DNA from: Strongylocentrotus purpuratus
Taxonomy: Eukaryota > Echinodermata > Echinoidea > Camarodonta > Strongylocentrotidae
Assembly: GCF_000002235.5 (NCBI RefSeq)
Contig: NW_022145611.1
Coordinates: forward strand, 18,263,633 to 18,327,632
Length of the DNA stretch: 64,000 nucleotides
Reading direction: 5' to 3'
Shown here: in pieces, positions 27,101-38,165 of the stretch
Layout: each line of letters starts with the position of its first letter
Position numbering within the stretch: the first letter of the stretch is position 1
Notes under the pieces: generated by a model
Database searches by the model: none
What the model was told of the DNA's origin: nothing
What the model saw: the letters and a program-made list of their open reading frames with translations, nothing else
Position numbers and translations under genes: made by a program

Positions 27101-30100
27101 GATACAATCTTGAAAAAGAATAACTTACCACAAGCTATCATATGCCTCATCTGTAATACAGTTTGGCCAACTTGCATTCATCTCAGCTACAAGGTCCTTT
27201 CAAATCAAAATAATATGTTTAAAATGTTAAATCAATGAAATGTGCATATCCAACTTTTGATCAGACACCTGCTTGGGGCTGTATTGCATCAGAAATGTAC
27301 ATGCAGGATAACCAGTAGGGTTGAAATGAGGTTTAAGGTTAGATTTAAGAGTAGGAAATAAGGTTGAAATCTTGGTTGAAGAGCAGAAAATTGGATTACA
27401 TGTAGTTTATTAGAAATTGAACACAGGCAATTGTTGCCAAAACATGGGTTGTATTATCCTTCATTTACTGTACATGTACATGTAGATATTACATGTCATC
27501 CAACATTCTCTTGATATTACCAGCATGTATTTCAATTACAAACAGGTGTTAGATCCATATGAAAGGTGTCTTGTATCAAACGAAATAACATTAGTCAGAG
27601 ATAGTTAAATCACATTTATGTAAAACATAATCTCACATTCAATCCTTTTCTCTTTCGGCATATTCACAACCAAATCTACACTTTGGTCAGTTTGGTGGTT
27701 AATAACAATTTCAATACCTGTGTTTCATTTATTAACTATCATGTCAATTCATGGTATGAAGCTACAATGTGTTGCTTCATTAGTTATATAAATTCATGAA
27801 AGGGGGGGGGGGGGTCAATATCTTGTTTCACTTATCAATCATGTAAATTCATTCATATTATCTTCTAAATTCAAGGAAAGGCGATACAATATTTGACTTT
27901 CAGTAATTAATCATGCAAATCGTTAAAGGAATCTTTAATGTCTTGTTTCAATTATTAATTCACATATTAAAGATTCAAGATCATAACAATTGAATAGATG
28001 ATGAGGTTTTGAGTAGTTAATATAGTTTATAATGACAGTCTGGAACAATTTGAATACTTTCTTATAGTGCAATAGATATTAATATGGAACAACTAAAGTT
28101 GATTTCTATGGAATACTTACTGATATTTTAGTTACATCAAACTTCCATGTACTGTTGCAATTTTCAGGACCTAGTTTACCAGGATTAGATGGCCTAGTTG
28201 CATGAAAGGAAAAATACATATATATTTTTTTATAATGATTTCTTATATTCTTAGAGAGAACCAATCAAACAAACAAAAATGAAGACCAATCAAAGCAACA
28301 CAGATAAACTTGCTCTGTGTGGTTAAGGTTCCATGTTGATCAAAAACGTTATTCAAAATATCAGCTCCAAATGAAAGTCTGTAAACAGATATTGCAGGGT
28401 TCAATACACTCTAAATTTAAAGTATAATCCAACTCTGTGTAGAAATTAACGAAAATTCATGCAGGGTTAATAATAAATCATTTTATCCCCTTAACCTCAT
28501 TAACATTTTACCATTTCTCATAAAGTATTTACGGTGATATTATTATTTTTGTGAATGTTCCTCCATAATGTCACAGGCAATTTTTACATGTAGATATTAA
28601 AGATGAATTAAATACTAGAATTTATAAATCAAATATCATAAATCCTTGCATGAATATACTGGATCAACTGATACAGATACATTTAACAGTCATTCATCTA
28701 TCATCAGACTACACAAAGATAGCACAATTCAAGGTTACTTATCTTATTATTTAAAAATTAATTGAAATTTCTCCCAGGAAGCATTACATTTATTATCAAA
28801 AAATACTTATCTCATGTTTTCTAAATTTCAATTTCACATACATGTATATACTTGATAGTTTTTCCTGCATTTCAGAATTCACAAATATTGTCCTAAATTC
28901 TGAATCTTGACAGAATAAATAATGTTAGCTTCCAGCCAGAACAAAATGTTCAACATATAAGACCATTCCAAGACAAAATGGGCCTTGACCTGAGAAACAA
29001 TGCTGTGTATATATTACAGGTCAATGAACATCCTCATCATCGACAGTGTCAATGCTGCTGTAGCCATTTGCCTTTAAAATTTAAATATGATAATTTTTTT
29101 TGTGTGCACTTGCAAAGATGCCCATTAACATCAAAACTTACCATAAGCCATGAATCGTCCAATCATCGATCCCTGCAGGAACTTTACATTCTCCTGCTTC
29201 TTTATAATCACGGCCGTCCTTGAAGATAATAAACAACAAAAGCAAACAAAAATTAATATACTATGCGTAGCACAAATCTACCAGGATAAAAAGTATTTTT
29301 CTTACATAACAAAGTCCATTATTTGAAACCCACCCTATTTTCATAAGAACCAATGCATTCTGTATTAAGAAACTGTTCCAAATATAATATGGCTCTCTAC
29401 GCATACCCTGGCTTGCATAAATTACATGTACCTATAACTGCATGATTTAAAGGCTTGTTTGCAAAAGATGCAGTAAACAAGTTTTGTTTTCTATGAAAGT
29501 GAGTGTAAAGAACGGTGAGAACAAAATTGCAGCTGTTTGCAACAAAGATCCTACTTGAATCTGAACTCTCTTATCTGTGTGTTGTAAGATACAGAAATGT
29601 GAAGCGCACTACATCTCATTTTATTTTTAAGATAAAACCTCAGTAGAAATCCAGTTTATGGCAGAATACGTACATCTATGTATTTAAGAGAACAAGGCAT
29701 AGATTCTACAAATCCCATTTGTATACAAACTGCTTCTTGTTATTATCTATCAAGATTTGTTGACATGAACGATAAAGTGTGACAAAACTTAACTTGTTTC
29801 TCAATATGAAAGATATAAATATTAGAGGCTTGTTTGTAAATAATGATGACACCTTGTGGCCAATGTTTACATTTACATGACACATGTTATCTTGCTGATA
29901 ACATGCCAGTGTATTATGTTTTAACTTCTTATCAGTGTGAACTGGTGGTAATGATTTTATGTACAAATAGCTGTTGGTTTGAAAATGTATCATAAAAACC
30001 AAGTCTCATAACTCTGGTAAACATACATATAAGTGATGACCCACTCATTCACTGAAAATATACATTACAAAACATACTGTATGGTGGTGTGACCAAAGTT

Positions 30101-31798
30101 CACGCGTGACCTAAGTTCGCTATCTCCAAAAACCAGTAAGATTTTGAAAATCTGATTTCACCAATGGAAAGAGGAACATAAAATTACCCAGATATGAAAT
30201 TTTCTTTGGAATTGGGTACGAAATTGTGAAAATATTGACAAAAGATCGGCAAATTTTGCAATCTTTTGCGTCCGTTCCGAAAAATTATCAACTTACCGAT
30301 GAGGGTCTGAAAATCTTCAATTTGAGAGCAGATTTCCTCAATATTGTAAGTAAAAAGTGGTACCAACCGATTGTATGATATCTTGCCTTGTAAATTACGA
30401 TATTACCTTATTTTTGATGGATCACATTATTTGATAAATCAACTGTAAACCCCCGTGCGTGAACTTAGGTCTCTTTGTTTTTATGACTTTTTTAGATGCA
30501 GCGCGCACGCACGATCGGACATCAAATTTTTAGACCACGATATTCCCAAAATCCTTCGACGATAAATTTTCTAGTTGAACCAATCTGTAGTAAAAAAAAC
30601 TTTGCCCTTCATTTGGTAATAATTGAAATAAATTAATTTGTGTAGAATATAAGAAATCATAGATCGAATATCACATTTTGTAATACGTTCTAAAATGTCC
30701 GCGAACTTTGGTCACCCCTTCATTAACCCAAGAAAAATTCACCCCAATTATCTGAGTCTACTTCCTTTAATTTGAAACTAATCTGTGTAAAATAGAAGGG
30801 GTTAACCATCCAATTTCTATGAGAACGACTAAATTGTTAGTTTCTAATCTTTAAAAACTACTCTTGTTCAGAGAAGGGAAATAAAAGAAAGAGTGTTACC
30901 GTACATTATAATCTAAGCAAAAGCTCTGCGGCCACTGTATTGTCAGGATCAACTCAGTCCAGGTGTCATTTGAGCTGAAACAATAGAGAGAGAAAATAAA
31001 AAAACATAAGTGAACACTGAATCATCTGAATGCATCAATGGTAGTCAATGTTACCATTCACTCATAGAAATCTGTATGTAATTTTTTCAATTTTTTTAAG
31101 GTTAATCACTAAATCTTTTACATTCTTTCTATTACAGTATGTAGGAGCTAGGCTTGCGCTTGTGTTTCTCAAATTGCTTTTTTTGTTTAGGTGATGGGAA
31201 CACTTTACCTTAATTGTAAGCCAGGCCAAGGAAAATAAATTATGTTATATCAAATCATGTAAAGAATCTATATTACAAAAATGGTCTAGACGTACTGTTA
31301 AGTTTAGTTTTAATGTTAAACTTAGTAGTCTTAAACTTAAAGAAATCCTCCAACAAAGAGTCGAAGACTAGATCTAACTTAGAGTCCAAGGCCAAACAGA
31401 CAGATTTTTCTTTCAAATTACTCAAATGAGGTTTAGAGTAGACTTTTCTCTTAAGTTATAGGCCTATTATAGACGTACAACTGTAACCTGACAAAGACCA
31501 AAAGATACATTACCAATATATACCTTTGCTTGTTTAGACTTAGACGGTCGAATATGAATTTTCCTTTGTCGACTTCAGCAGCACCAGGCGCAGGCCTTGT
31601 ATTTGTAAACACGGCATTTTCCTGAACGTCCCGAGCGCTCGGCTGCTTGGCCACGGGAGACTTGGGCGACGATAGTCGAGAGACAAGCTCTACCACGCTC
31701 CACGCAGAAATTTGCCGGGAGTTCAATAGGCAGAGTGTTATAATTATCGCTGTTACCAGAACGCGGATACCCATCTTGGTGATTTGAAAATCGTTCAT
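24008..31798 (-). CDS. Ribonuclease T2 family, secreted; complete gene in eight exons
   Basis: Acid endoribonuclease of the T2 family, which cleaves RNA through 2',3'-cyclic phosphates in lysosomes or outside the cell. Eight exons join in frame (275, 70, 77, 73, 68, 114, 121 and 156 bp) to give 317 residues; every junction has GT/AG ends and matching phase. The N-terminus has a signal peptide (MGIRVLVTAIIITLCLL) preceded by MNDFQITK, so the true start may be the ninth codon. Catalytic motif CAS I is WTIHGLWP (His138) and CAS II is HEWDKHGTC (Glu191, Lys194, His195). The core begins near TELILTIQWPQSFC. Possible N-glycosylation sites are N94, N154 and N172. A stretch of roughly 60 residues between the signal and the core is longer than in human RNASET2, whose length is about 256. 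All key residues are present and the gene looks intact. The vertebrate orthologue is RNASET2; orthology is not proven here. Confidence 0.93.
24164..24597 (-). other. RNase T2 intron 7
   Basis: 434-bp intron with GTAAGT and TGTAG ends. On the plus strand at about 24418-24445 it holds a run of CCTAACC-like repeats, a common dispersed low-complexity motif. Nothing else seen. Confidence 0.85.
24598..24718 (-). CDS. RNase T2 exon 7
   Basis: Acceptor AATTACAG. It encodes LEASAIVPSKTNSYDY, then TIFNAVKGAIGTDPTVTC and VYDH. The IVPSK..Y motif and the helix that follows fit the C-terminal half of T2 enzymes. Donor GTAAGT. Confidence 0.92.
24719..25560 (-). other. RNase T2 intron 6
   Basis: 842-bp intron with GTAGGT and TACAG ends. 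It contains a short ATATAT tract at about 25381-25397 and a GATGAT run near 24885-24910. No other structure seen. Confidence 0.85.
25561..25674 (-). CDS. RNase T2 exon 6 (CAS II)
   Basis: Acceptor CTATCAG. It encodes SHEWDKHGTCASLLPALYG and then a segment with YFQKTLTLRKQFDIKG. It carries the CAS II residues Glu191, Lys194 and His195. Donor GTAGGT. Confidence 0.95.
25675..27128 (-). other. RNase T2 intron 5
   Basis: 1,454-bp intron. It contains a tandem TAGTACTGTACATG motif at about 26510-26540. It also has a pyrimidine-rich stretch at about 26635-26840 that includes a run of 14 or so C followed by (CT)n at 26736-26767. No coding signal. Confidence 0.85.
27129..27196 (-). CDS. RNase T2 exon 5
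   Basis: Acceptor TTTGAAAG. It encodes DLVAEMNASWPNCITDEA then YDSL and a split Trp codon. The L..EM..SWP pattern is the conserved helix before CAS II. Donor GTAAGT. Confidence 0.92.
27197..28120 (-). other. RNase T2 intron 4
   Basis: 924-bp AT-rich intron. A G run lies at about 27801-27813 and an ACATGTACATG palindromic motif near 27473. Short sequences of the type ATTAATCATG/AATTCA recur loosely across 27720-27970. Nothing else recognised. Confidence 0.8.
28121..28193 (-). CDS. RNase T2 exon 4 (CAS I, second part)
   Basis: Acceptor GCAACTAG completes HGLW and continues PSNPGKLGPENCNSTW then KFDVTKIS. The spacing of the Cys and of the STW block matches T2 enzymes. The donor is GTAAGT. N154-S-T is a possible glycosylation site. 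Confidence 0.93.
28194..29141 (-). other. RNase T2 intron 3
   Basis: 948-bp AT-rich intron with GTAAGT and CTAG ends. I see no repeat or coding signal in it. Confidence 0.8.
29142..29218 (-). CDS. RNase T2 exon 3 (CAS I, first part)
   Basis: Acceptor ATCTTCAAG. It encodes DGRDYKEAGECKVPAG then IDDWTIHGL, with the Trp codon split across the next intron. The donor is GTAAGT. The exon contains catalytic His138. Confidence 0.93.
29219..30904 (-). other. RNase T2 intron 2
   Basis: 1,686-bp intron, the longest in the gene. It holds the inverted-repeat element at 30086-30718; the remainder is AT-rich without visible features. Confidence 0.8.
30086..30718. mobile_element. Inverted-repeat transposon (MITE-like), unclassified
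   Basis: The left end GGTGTGACCAAAGTTCACG is matched in inverse orientation by the right end (GCGAACTTTGGTCACCCC). An inner copy of the left-end sequence (GACCTAAGTTC near 30107) also recurs inverted (GAACTTAGGTC near 30458). The 633-bp interior has more CG dinucleotides than the intron around it and no convincing coding capacity. I cannot define a target duplication, so the superfamily is open. Confidence 0.65.
30905..30974 (-). CDS. RNase T2 exon 2
   Basis: Acceptor TTGTTTCAG, then codons for SNDTWTELILTIQWPQSFC, the first beta strand of the T2 fold with its conserved QWP..FC. I place the donor at AAT/GTACGG because it keeps the frame into exon 3; the alternative GTAACA five bases further on would break it. 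Confidence 0.88.
30975..31523 (-). other. RNase T2 intron 1
   Basis: 549-bp intron with GTATAT and TTTCAG ends. AT-rich, nothing recognised. Confidence 0.8.
31524..31798 (-). CDS. RNase T2 exon 1 (start, signal peptide, N-terminal extension)
   Basis: Starts at ATG 31796-31798, or alternatively ATG 31772-31774, which gives a cleaner signal peptide. The extension after the signal contains SSPKSPVAKQPSARD and looks unstructured. It ends CAAAG followed by GTATAT, leaving two bases of a split codon. Its base composition is less AT-rich than its surroundings. Confidence in the exact start codon is moderate. Confidence 0.85.
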
Positions 31799-32381
31799 CA
31801 AATAATGTTTGTGTCACGATACAAAGCGAACAAAATAGACAATACCGTTGTACTTTGCCCCTTTGGAATTGGCCTTGCTCGGTTCCGCATGTACAGTACG
31901 TAGTTGGAGAACATATTATTCAAAGATAATTAAATCTATCACACTTTCGTAGTACAACACTTTTGTAGTACAACGTACGTTGGACATGGGGCCCGTATGG
32001 ATTGAGAGCGTACACATAAGAAATTCCCTCAGTTAATTCTTTGTTGTTTTTAAGTCAATCTGAGTTTTGCACGAAATGAATTAGGTTGGAGAGTTCAGAC
32101 TCATTTCTAAAGCTTAATTTTCAAGAAATTCTATCACGAATTCCTGAGACTCTTCATGATTTTGAGTTTGACTAAATATCAGCTGCTGAAACAGGGACAT
32201 GACACGTTTGTGTGTTTGAGTTCGTTGATGTACGTGCTTGCTAAGCTAAGTAATTCATCTGTGTACTAAAAGCTCTCTGACACAAGTCAAATTGTTGGGA
32301 CCGGATGAATATCGTTTTCGTATAAAGGCACCGTCCCCTGGTGTGGAGCGGCCTACGTTGTGAACAAAGTACGTATAGGAC
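31799..32381. promoter_or_regulatory. Probable 5' flank and promoter region of the RNase T2 gene
   Basis: This is the region upstream of the start codon on the minus strand. It has no clear TATA box. A CCAAT pentamer lies on the minus strand at about 31868-31872. The placement rests on position alone; the transcription start is not visible. Confidence 0.3.
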
Positions 32382-32609
32382 CAGTGGCGGATCAAGGGGG
32401 AGGGGGGGGGGGGCGGGAAAAAAAAACGTGTAAAAACACGTTAATCTTATCTTGGCGCTCAAGGGGGGGGGGGTCTGGGGGTGCGATTTTTCAAATCAAA
32501 ACAAAAAAAATAGTGCTCACTACCCCCCCCCCCCCCCGATTTTCAAATTTCAGCACACTAAATTTCAAATTTGCCCCCCCCCCCCTTAGAAATCCTGGAT
32601 CCGCGCCTG
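32382..32609. mobile_element. hAT-like MITE with G/C homopolymer interior
   Basis: The ends CAGTGGCGGATCAAGG and (inverted) CAGGCGCGGATCCAGG resemble the CAG-GCGGATC ends common in hAT elements. Flanks TATAGGAC (32374-32381) and GATAGGAC (32610-32617) agree at seven of eight bases, as expected for the 8-bp hAT target duplication. The 228-bp interior carries long G and C runs that could fold back on each other. It is non-autonomous. Confidence 0.75.
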
Positions 32610-32617
32610 GATAGGAC

Positions 32618-33580
32618 CTATATACATGTACCTTTGTTTCAGGTATTAAGCTGACGGAGAAGAACAGATACTTTTCTTTCAAGTTTATTGAACATAAAAA
32701 CTTAACAATTGAATATTTACAATATAACATGGTAGGCTAATACGGTGAAAGGCTAATACGAAATATACTTTACATGGCAAGTTTACATACTTCTCTTTCC
32801 TAACTCTACATAATGTAACGAGGTTATAAGGTAAAATGTTAAAATAAGATATGCTTAACATCCCGTTAACATCAAGGTTATATTTGCCTTCTTGGCAAGC
32901 ATGCATAATTTACTTTTTCAAAACTCAACTATAGGGTAATTACAATGTAACAGTGCATTAAAGGAATGAAATTATTCAAACAAAATGTTCCCGGTAGCTG
33001 GTGTATCATTCCAGATTTTATGAAATGATCATACAATGTATATTCTATGTTCCGGGCAAATATAACTTTATTTCTTCCCCAGAGATCGAACAGAATGTTT
33101 CCCCCCGAGTCCATATCTTCCTGAATTTATATAGACTATCTCTTATTAGATCGACTACGAGACGTATTCAGATTTCTTCTTTAACTTTCAATAACAACGT
33201 GTCTATCAGCGGCCATCTTGGACGCCATCTATAAGAATAACAGCTTTCTGAACCTTCGATTTATACTTTTAGCATGTTATTCCTGAGGTCAAATACTACT
33301 TTTAAAAAAATGAAAAACCTTATTTTGGGGGGTCAAACCATATCTTGACCCGACTATTCTATCTTTCCTTACGTAGGCTATTCTTTGTTGTTATTCTTCT
33401 TTCATTTCCTCTTCCTATCTACAACATAACACCAGGAATTAAAGAATTATCTGGTGGCCGCACGATAATTCTATATTTTTCCTTATCATGATTATGTTTT
33501 ACTTTCCACCTTCCTTATGTTACTCTTTGTTTTTATCCTTTCTTCTTTTTATCTTTCTCTTTTTCCGTATGTTACGCTTT
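32618..33580. other. Intergenic DNA, nothing recognised
   Basis: AT-rich sequence without repeats or gene signals that I can support. Confidence 0.5.
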
Positions 33581-33840
33581 CAGGCGCGCCGGAAGCAGTT
33601 TGGGATGGGGGGGGCCGGGGGGGGACATTCCAGGGGCAGTGGCGTTATAGCAACAAAAACAATTGGGGGAGGGGGATCGGGGGAGAGCAGAAGAAAGATC
33701 TGCACCACCACCACTCTTACGTGTTACATGCAGGGCCCAGCCGCGGAACGGTTTTCAAAATGGAGTATTAGGGTGCGAGAACAGGTTTTCCTGACACCCC
33801 CTAAACGTGCCCCCCCCCCCCCCCCGTGGCTACGTGCCTG
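33581..33840. mobile_element. Probable MITE with hAT-like ends, G/C-rich
   Basis: Starts CAGGCGCGCCGGAAGCAG and ends in the partial inverse (GTGGCTACGTGCCTG). It has a G-rich left half and C-rich right end like the element at 32382. The eight bases on either side do not match, so no target duplication supports the limits. The open frames that cross it are low-complexity. Confidence 0.45.
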
Positions 33841-35625
33841 TAGAAATCTTGATAAGATGTTAAAAGGTATCTAGGCAACTAGGCATGAGCCCCTGGGTAA
33901 GAAGCAATTTATTTATTTTTTTCACATTTTTTAGGAAATATTTTGCGCCGAATCATTCAGGCGCTATATAACTATTATAAGCGTGGGGCTGCATGGTGGG
34001 GGGGGGGGGGGGGGGGATGGTAAGAAACAATTATGTTGTTTTGATCCAATTTTTTAGGAAATATGTTTAAAAAAATTTCAATAAAATTATGCTTTAAAAA
34101 ATTATGTCAGGCATAATGCCAGATGCTCAAAGGATCAAAATTATGCCAGAAATGCCCCGAAGCACTGAAATCGTGTAGAGTTCAGTGCCTAGAAGTTGTA
34201 TATCGCCATCTATAGTCTGAAACGTTATAGCAAAGTCTTAGGCAAATTCTTCAAGATGGAATATCGTTCTGCCTTCACAATTTATAATTTTCAAGTTATT
34301 TTTCTTTCTTCCTCTTTTTTTCTTGTTAAGTTCTGATTTTTGTTACAATATCTGGCGTGGGGCTATCTTTAAGGGGGGCTCTAAGTAGAACTATATGTGG
34401 ATGATGCTGGCGAGTAATCAAGTGACATGAGGCAAAGCAGGGGTTGATGGTTCACATATTGATGACAGTTTTTCTCACAGCTTAGTGGTAATGTATCAGT
34501 GACGTAGGATAGATGGAAATAATGTATATTAATAGTATTAAGGTGAACAAAATAACAGTTGCGTAAGTCATACACGGGCGCTGTTGGGGGGCGGGCGGGG
34601 CGGAGGATCGGGAGGCAAAACATCCGGGCCAACATGACAGGGCCATGACAAGAAAATAACTTTTCCATGCCTTCATAAGCAAAATGGCTGGTAAGTCGCA
34701 GAGTTATTTTCGTTTATCATTATTTAATTTCATTTAGTCATTCATTCAATATTTACCGAATACTGTTTTGTCATCAGTATATAGCTAGCAAAATTATTGA
34801 CCACTCTCCGTTTTAAACAAAGGTTGGACATTTGCATTGCGATACACGCAAAACTAATTGATTTGTATTATCAGAGTAAAGTTCACTTTTGATCTGGTAG
34901 GTCTTTAATGTGAGATGTGCCTTCAGATTCCCTCCTTTTTATTTGTATAATTGGCTTCATAACTAATATGATATAACTATATTGTTATAATAACCGTTGT
35001 GCGTGGTCTCATTGCGACCGTGTTGAAGATTTTCGAGATAGTCATAATCACTTTGATAAAAAATTATAATAATTACCTTCGTTGCATAATATTTTTTGAC
35101 TTGGATGAAAAATTAAGTTACCATGTTTTCCTTGTTGGAAAACCCTCGCCCCTACAAATAGGCCAATGCCAGTGCATCTCACTAAGCGAGAGAAATGTGA
35201 ACTGGATCGAGGCCCACTGGACCGTGATGGAAACGGACAAAGTGATTTTGATATCTGTTTTTAGAAAGGGCTTTTAGTATTGGCCTTCACCAAGATTGCA
35301 AGGTGAGATAAAACATTAACTACAATTTTCATCAAAACAATGCAAATCTTCATCACAGTTACCTTTTAAATCAACACAATCTAGTTATTTTCCCGTATCG
35401 ACGCTGTAGAAATATATTTCGTTAACTCGTGTATGAAAATAATTCCCCAGTCACACAAACGAGTCCGACACCATGACGACAACATACTGAGAGAAAAAAA
35501 GAAAATTTACTCGAAAGGCAAGGAATGTGAATTAGCGAGGGATTAGTTTGACGGTATGTCTCAGGAACAAAATCATTTCCAAAGTAATAAGTTAAATCAC
35601 AGCAAAAATATGCATCCAGCAATAA
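33841..35625. other. Intergenic DNA with G runs and a possible short first exon
   Basis: Holds a G tract at about 33997-34016 and a loose duplication of a GGTAAGAA...TTTTTTAGGAAATAT segment (about 33896-33942 and 34018-34065). A GC-rich patch lies at 34575-34615. At 34684 an ATGGCTG is followed directly by GTAAGT; this could be a first coding exon, but nothing downstream confirms it. Confidence 0.4.
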
Positions 35626-35880
35626 GGCCGTAGAAAAAAAGATGTTGTGTTGCCCTTTAGGTGCCAGCACATAGGTCGGTCGGGGGGGGGGGGGTTGCTT
35701 TTTCCTCTCTTTGGGCTGAAATTTTTCATTTTTAATGCTTTAATACATATTTTTGGATTCATTAATAATTTTTTTCTTCTAAAAAACGGTTAAAAAAATA
35801 GAATAATAAAAAGCAGACCGTAGATTTTCAGAATTTTAGGTCGGTCGCAAAGGGCAATACAACAATTTTTTTTTAAAGCC
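35626..35880 (-). mobile_element. PIF/Harbinger-like MITE, copy 3 (internally deleted, inverted)
   Basis: This 255-bp copy lies in the opposite orientation to copies 1 and 2. Its left end carries the inverse of their right arm (TTGCCCTTTAGGTGCC, then GGTCGGTCGG) and its right end the inverse of their left arm (GTAGATTTTCAGA, TCGGTCGCAAAGGGCAATAC). Flanks are TAA on the left and TTA on the right, one mismatch in an expected TWA duplication. A G run replaces part of the interior. Confidence 0.75.
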
Positions 35881-35883
35881 TTA

Positions 35884-36428
35884 ATGGTCTGAAGCTGAAG
35901 GCACTGGTTACATAAGCACAACGTAATTCTGTGTCAGAAGCTTGATCAGGGGTGCTTGAAAATGTGCCAGGCATGCCTTTAAACTTTAGGCGTCGCTTAC
36001 TGACATAACGAACTATATCAGCGACTTAAAATGTCTTTGACGCGCTCTCAAGTAAGCCACGTCATAGAAAAATAATTATTCTCAAAATCTAAATGATTTT
36101 TGAAGAATACGAATATTAACCTGTTTTAGAATTCATTACATTGATAACTTTGTCTTCATTTATCATGATGCATCTTAGTTTGTGTTTATCATTTCTATAG
36201 AGGTTGAATCAAGATTTCTCTTTTTTTTTGGGGGGGGGGGTGGGGGGTCTACTTATTTTAAAGGACAATTTTGGGATGAGAAATTCTTCCATGTTCAATG
36301 AGAAATTCACCCTGTTTTTGTGTTCAAAGTTCTTTCTGTCAAAACGTACGCAATTTTTTTAACAAGAGCATAAACATGTATTATTCTGTAAAACACTTTA
36401 CCTAAACTGTGAAGATTTGAACGCAGAC
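35884..36428. other. Intergenic DNA, nothing recognised
   Basis: Contains a G run with a T tract at about 36218-36247. No other feature seen. Confidence 0.5.
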
Positions 36429-36634
36429 GAAATTAAGTCATAGATTAATAATTATGTTTACTTTTAAAGTCGTCTAAATATCCGTATAAGTACTTTGAAA
36501 AATTTATTTTATTTATTTATTTTAAATGTACACGAAATTAAGTCATAGATTAATAATTATGTTTACCTTTGAAGTCGTCTTATATATAAGTATACTTCAA
36601 AGAATTTAGTTTATTTATTTATTTTAAATGTACT
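36429..36634 (+). repeat. Two-copy tandem duplication, 105-bp period
   Basis: GAAATTAAGTCATAGATTAA starts both copies (36429 and 36534). Both end in TTTATTTATTTATTTTAAATGTA-type sequence. The middle differs by several substitutions and small indels. Confidence 0.85.
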
Positions 36635-37688
36635 TTGTATCTAATTAGGTCATCATTTAAATTTTACTAAGGATGTCTTTATAAACATGTTTCGAGTTTA
36701 ATGAATTTTAATGAATAAGTGATTCCTTTGGAAGGCTACAAATATGCATGGTATATAATTTAAGGGCCAGAGTGAATTGTAAAACATTTGGATACAAATT
36801 ACCATGCAACCTTATCATTCAATAAGTACAAACTTAACAAGGGGAATTCAGAGTGGAACAAATAAATAACTTGTGGTTTTCTGTTTTTATTCAGTGTTTG
36901 AGCTCCTCAGTTGTTTGAAACTTTTTTTTGTATTATTATCTTACTACCTTGAATGTTGTTGGAACATCTGACAGCCATTATAATTTATATAGAAACAAAT
37001 ATAATTTTATATAACTTATAATCTCTCTCTCTCTCTCTCTCTCTATTCAGTTCCTAAACTTTCTGATAAATTACATAACTCGGTTGCATATTTTCAATAA
37101 TTTCACCTATCTACTGCACACTCACTTTTTCAAAGAGGAATAAAAGAAGAAGAAAAGAAAGATAAAAAACAGAAAAAGAAAAAGGAGATGCTAGTGATTT
37201 AGACTTTCTTGCCAAACAGGTGCCAATTTGAATAACACCTCTATACAGGTGTCGGATGGTGAGCTGGTATAGGTGCGTTTCAGTTCTATATTAAGTTTTT
37301 ATTTTTCATATTTATCTCATCGCCATGACAATCTGACTGCCAAATTGAATGACGTTACAAAATCACGTAAGGTGCCAGCTACATCTTCGTTAATTAGGCC
37401 ATCTTCACACAGTCAAATGTTACACCAGCACTCAATCAAGGTGTTTATCATTTAATGGTGAGAGATGGGAAGGGAGAGAGAGAGAGAGAGTGAGTGTGTG
37501 TGTGTGGGTGTGTGTGTGTGTGTGAGAGAGTGAGAGAGAGAGAGAGTGAGAGAGTGAGAGAGAGAGAGAGGGAGAGAGAGAGGAGGAGCTATGCCTATCT
37601 CTCACATTCTGCTTTCTTCCTTTTTTGAACTTTTCATTATTTCATAAAATTAATAGCTATCCAACATGAAACACCTTGACCTAAATAA
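36635..37688. other. Intergenic DNA with microsatellites
   Basis: A (CT)n tract lies at about 37022-37045. A (GA)n/(GT)n compound microsatellite lies at about 37470-37592. No gene signal. Confidence 0.6.
37470..37592. repeat. Compound microsatellite (GA)n(GT)n(GA)n
   Basis: Runs of GAGAGA, then GTGTGTGTGGGTGTGTGTG, then interrupted GAGAGA. Simple sequence. Confidence 0.9.
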
Positions 37689-38162
37689 GGTCTAAAATAA
37701 AAACTTGTTGCACTGCCCTTTGCGACCGACCCAAAAATCTGAAAATCTACGGTCGGCATTTGAAAAAAGTTTTTTTTTAAACCGTTTTTTGAGATTTTGT
37801 TTTTATTAATGAATAAAAAGATATGTATTTTGTTTGTTTAAATGGGAAATAAATGCATACAATCAAATTATTCCAAAATTCCCACTCGTGCAAACCATGG
37901 ATTATTATGAGGTGAAAAAGATATCAATGGAATGATGACGCTGAAACACATGTATTAAAGCATTAAAAACTGAGAAATATCAGCCAAAAGAGGGCGGAAA
38001 AAACGGGAAAAAAACAGGAAAAAAAAACTAAAACATTCAAATCTGAAAAATATCGGCCAAAAAAGGCGACCAAAAAAAAGTCTTTAAAAAACAAACTTTT
38101 CCGACCGACCGACCCATGTTTTGGCACCCAAAGGGCAATACAACAAGTTTTTATTTTAGGCC
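37689..38162 (+). mobile_element. PIF/Harbinger-like MITE, copy 2
   Basis: A 474-bp copy in the same orientation as copy 1. Ends are GGTCTAAAATAAAAACTTG and the inverse (AAGTTTTTATTTTAGGCC), flanked by TAA on both sides (37686-37688, 38163-38165). The interior is largely alignable to copy 1, including TCTGAAAATCTACGGTCGGC and CCGACCGACCGACCCATG, which argues for a recent family. Confidence 0.87.
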
Positions 38163-38165
38163 TAA

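Noticed and set aside
32360-33874. Frames with Gly- and Pro-rich stretches
   Set aside because: They lie in the G and C homopolymers of hAT-like MITEs and have no domain or codon signal.
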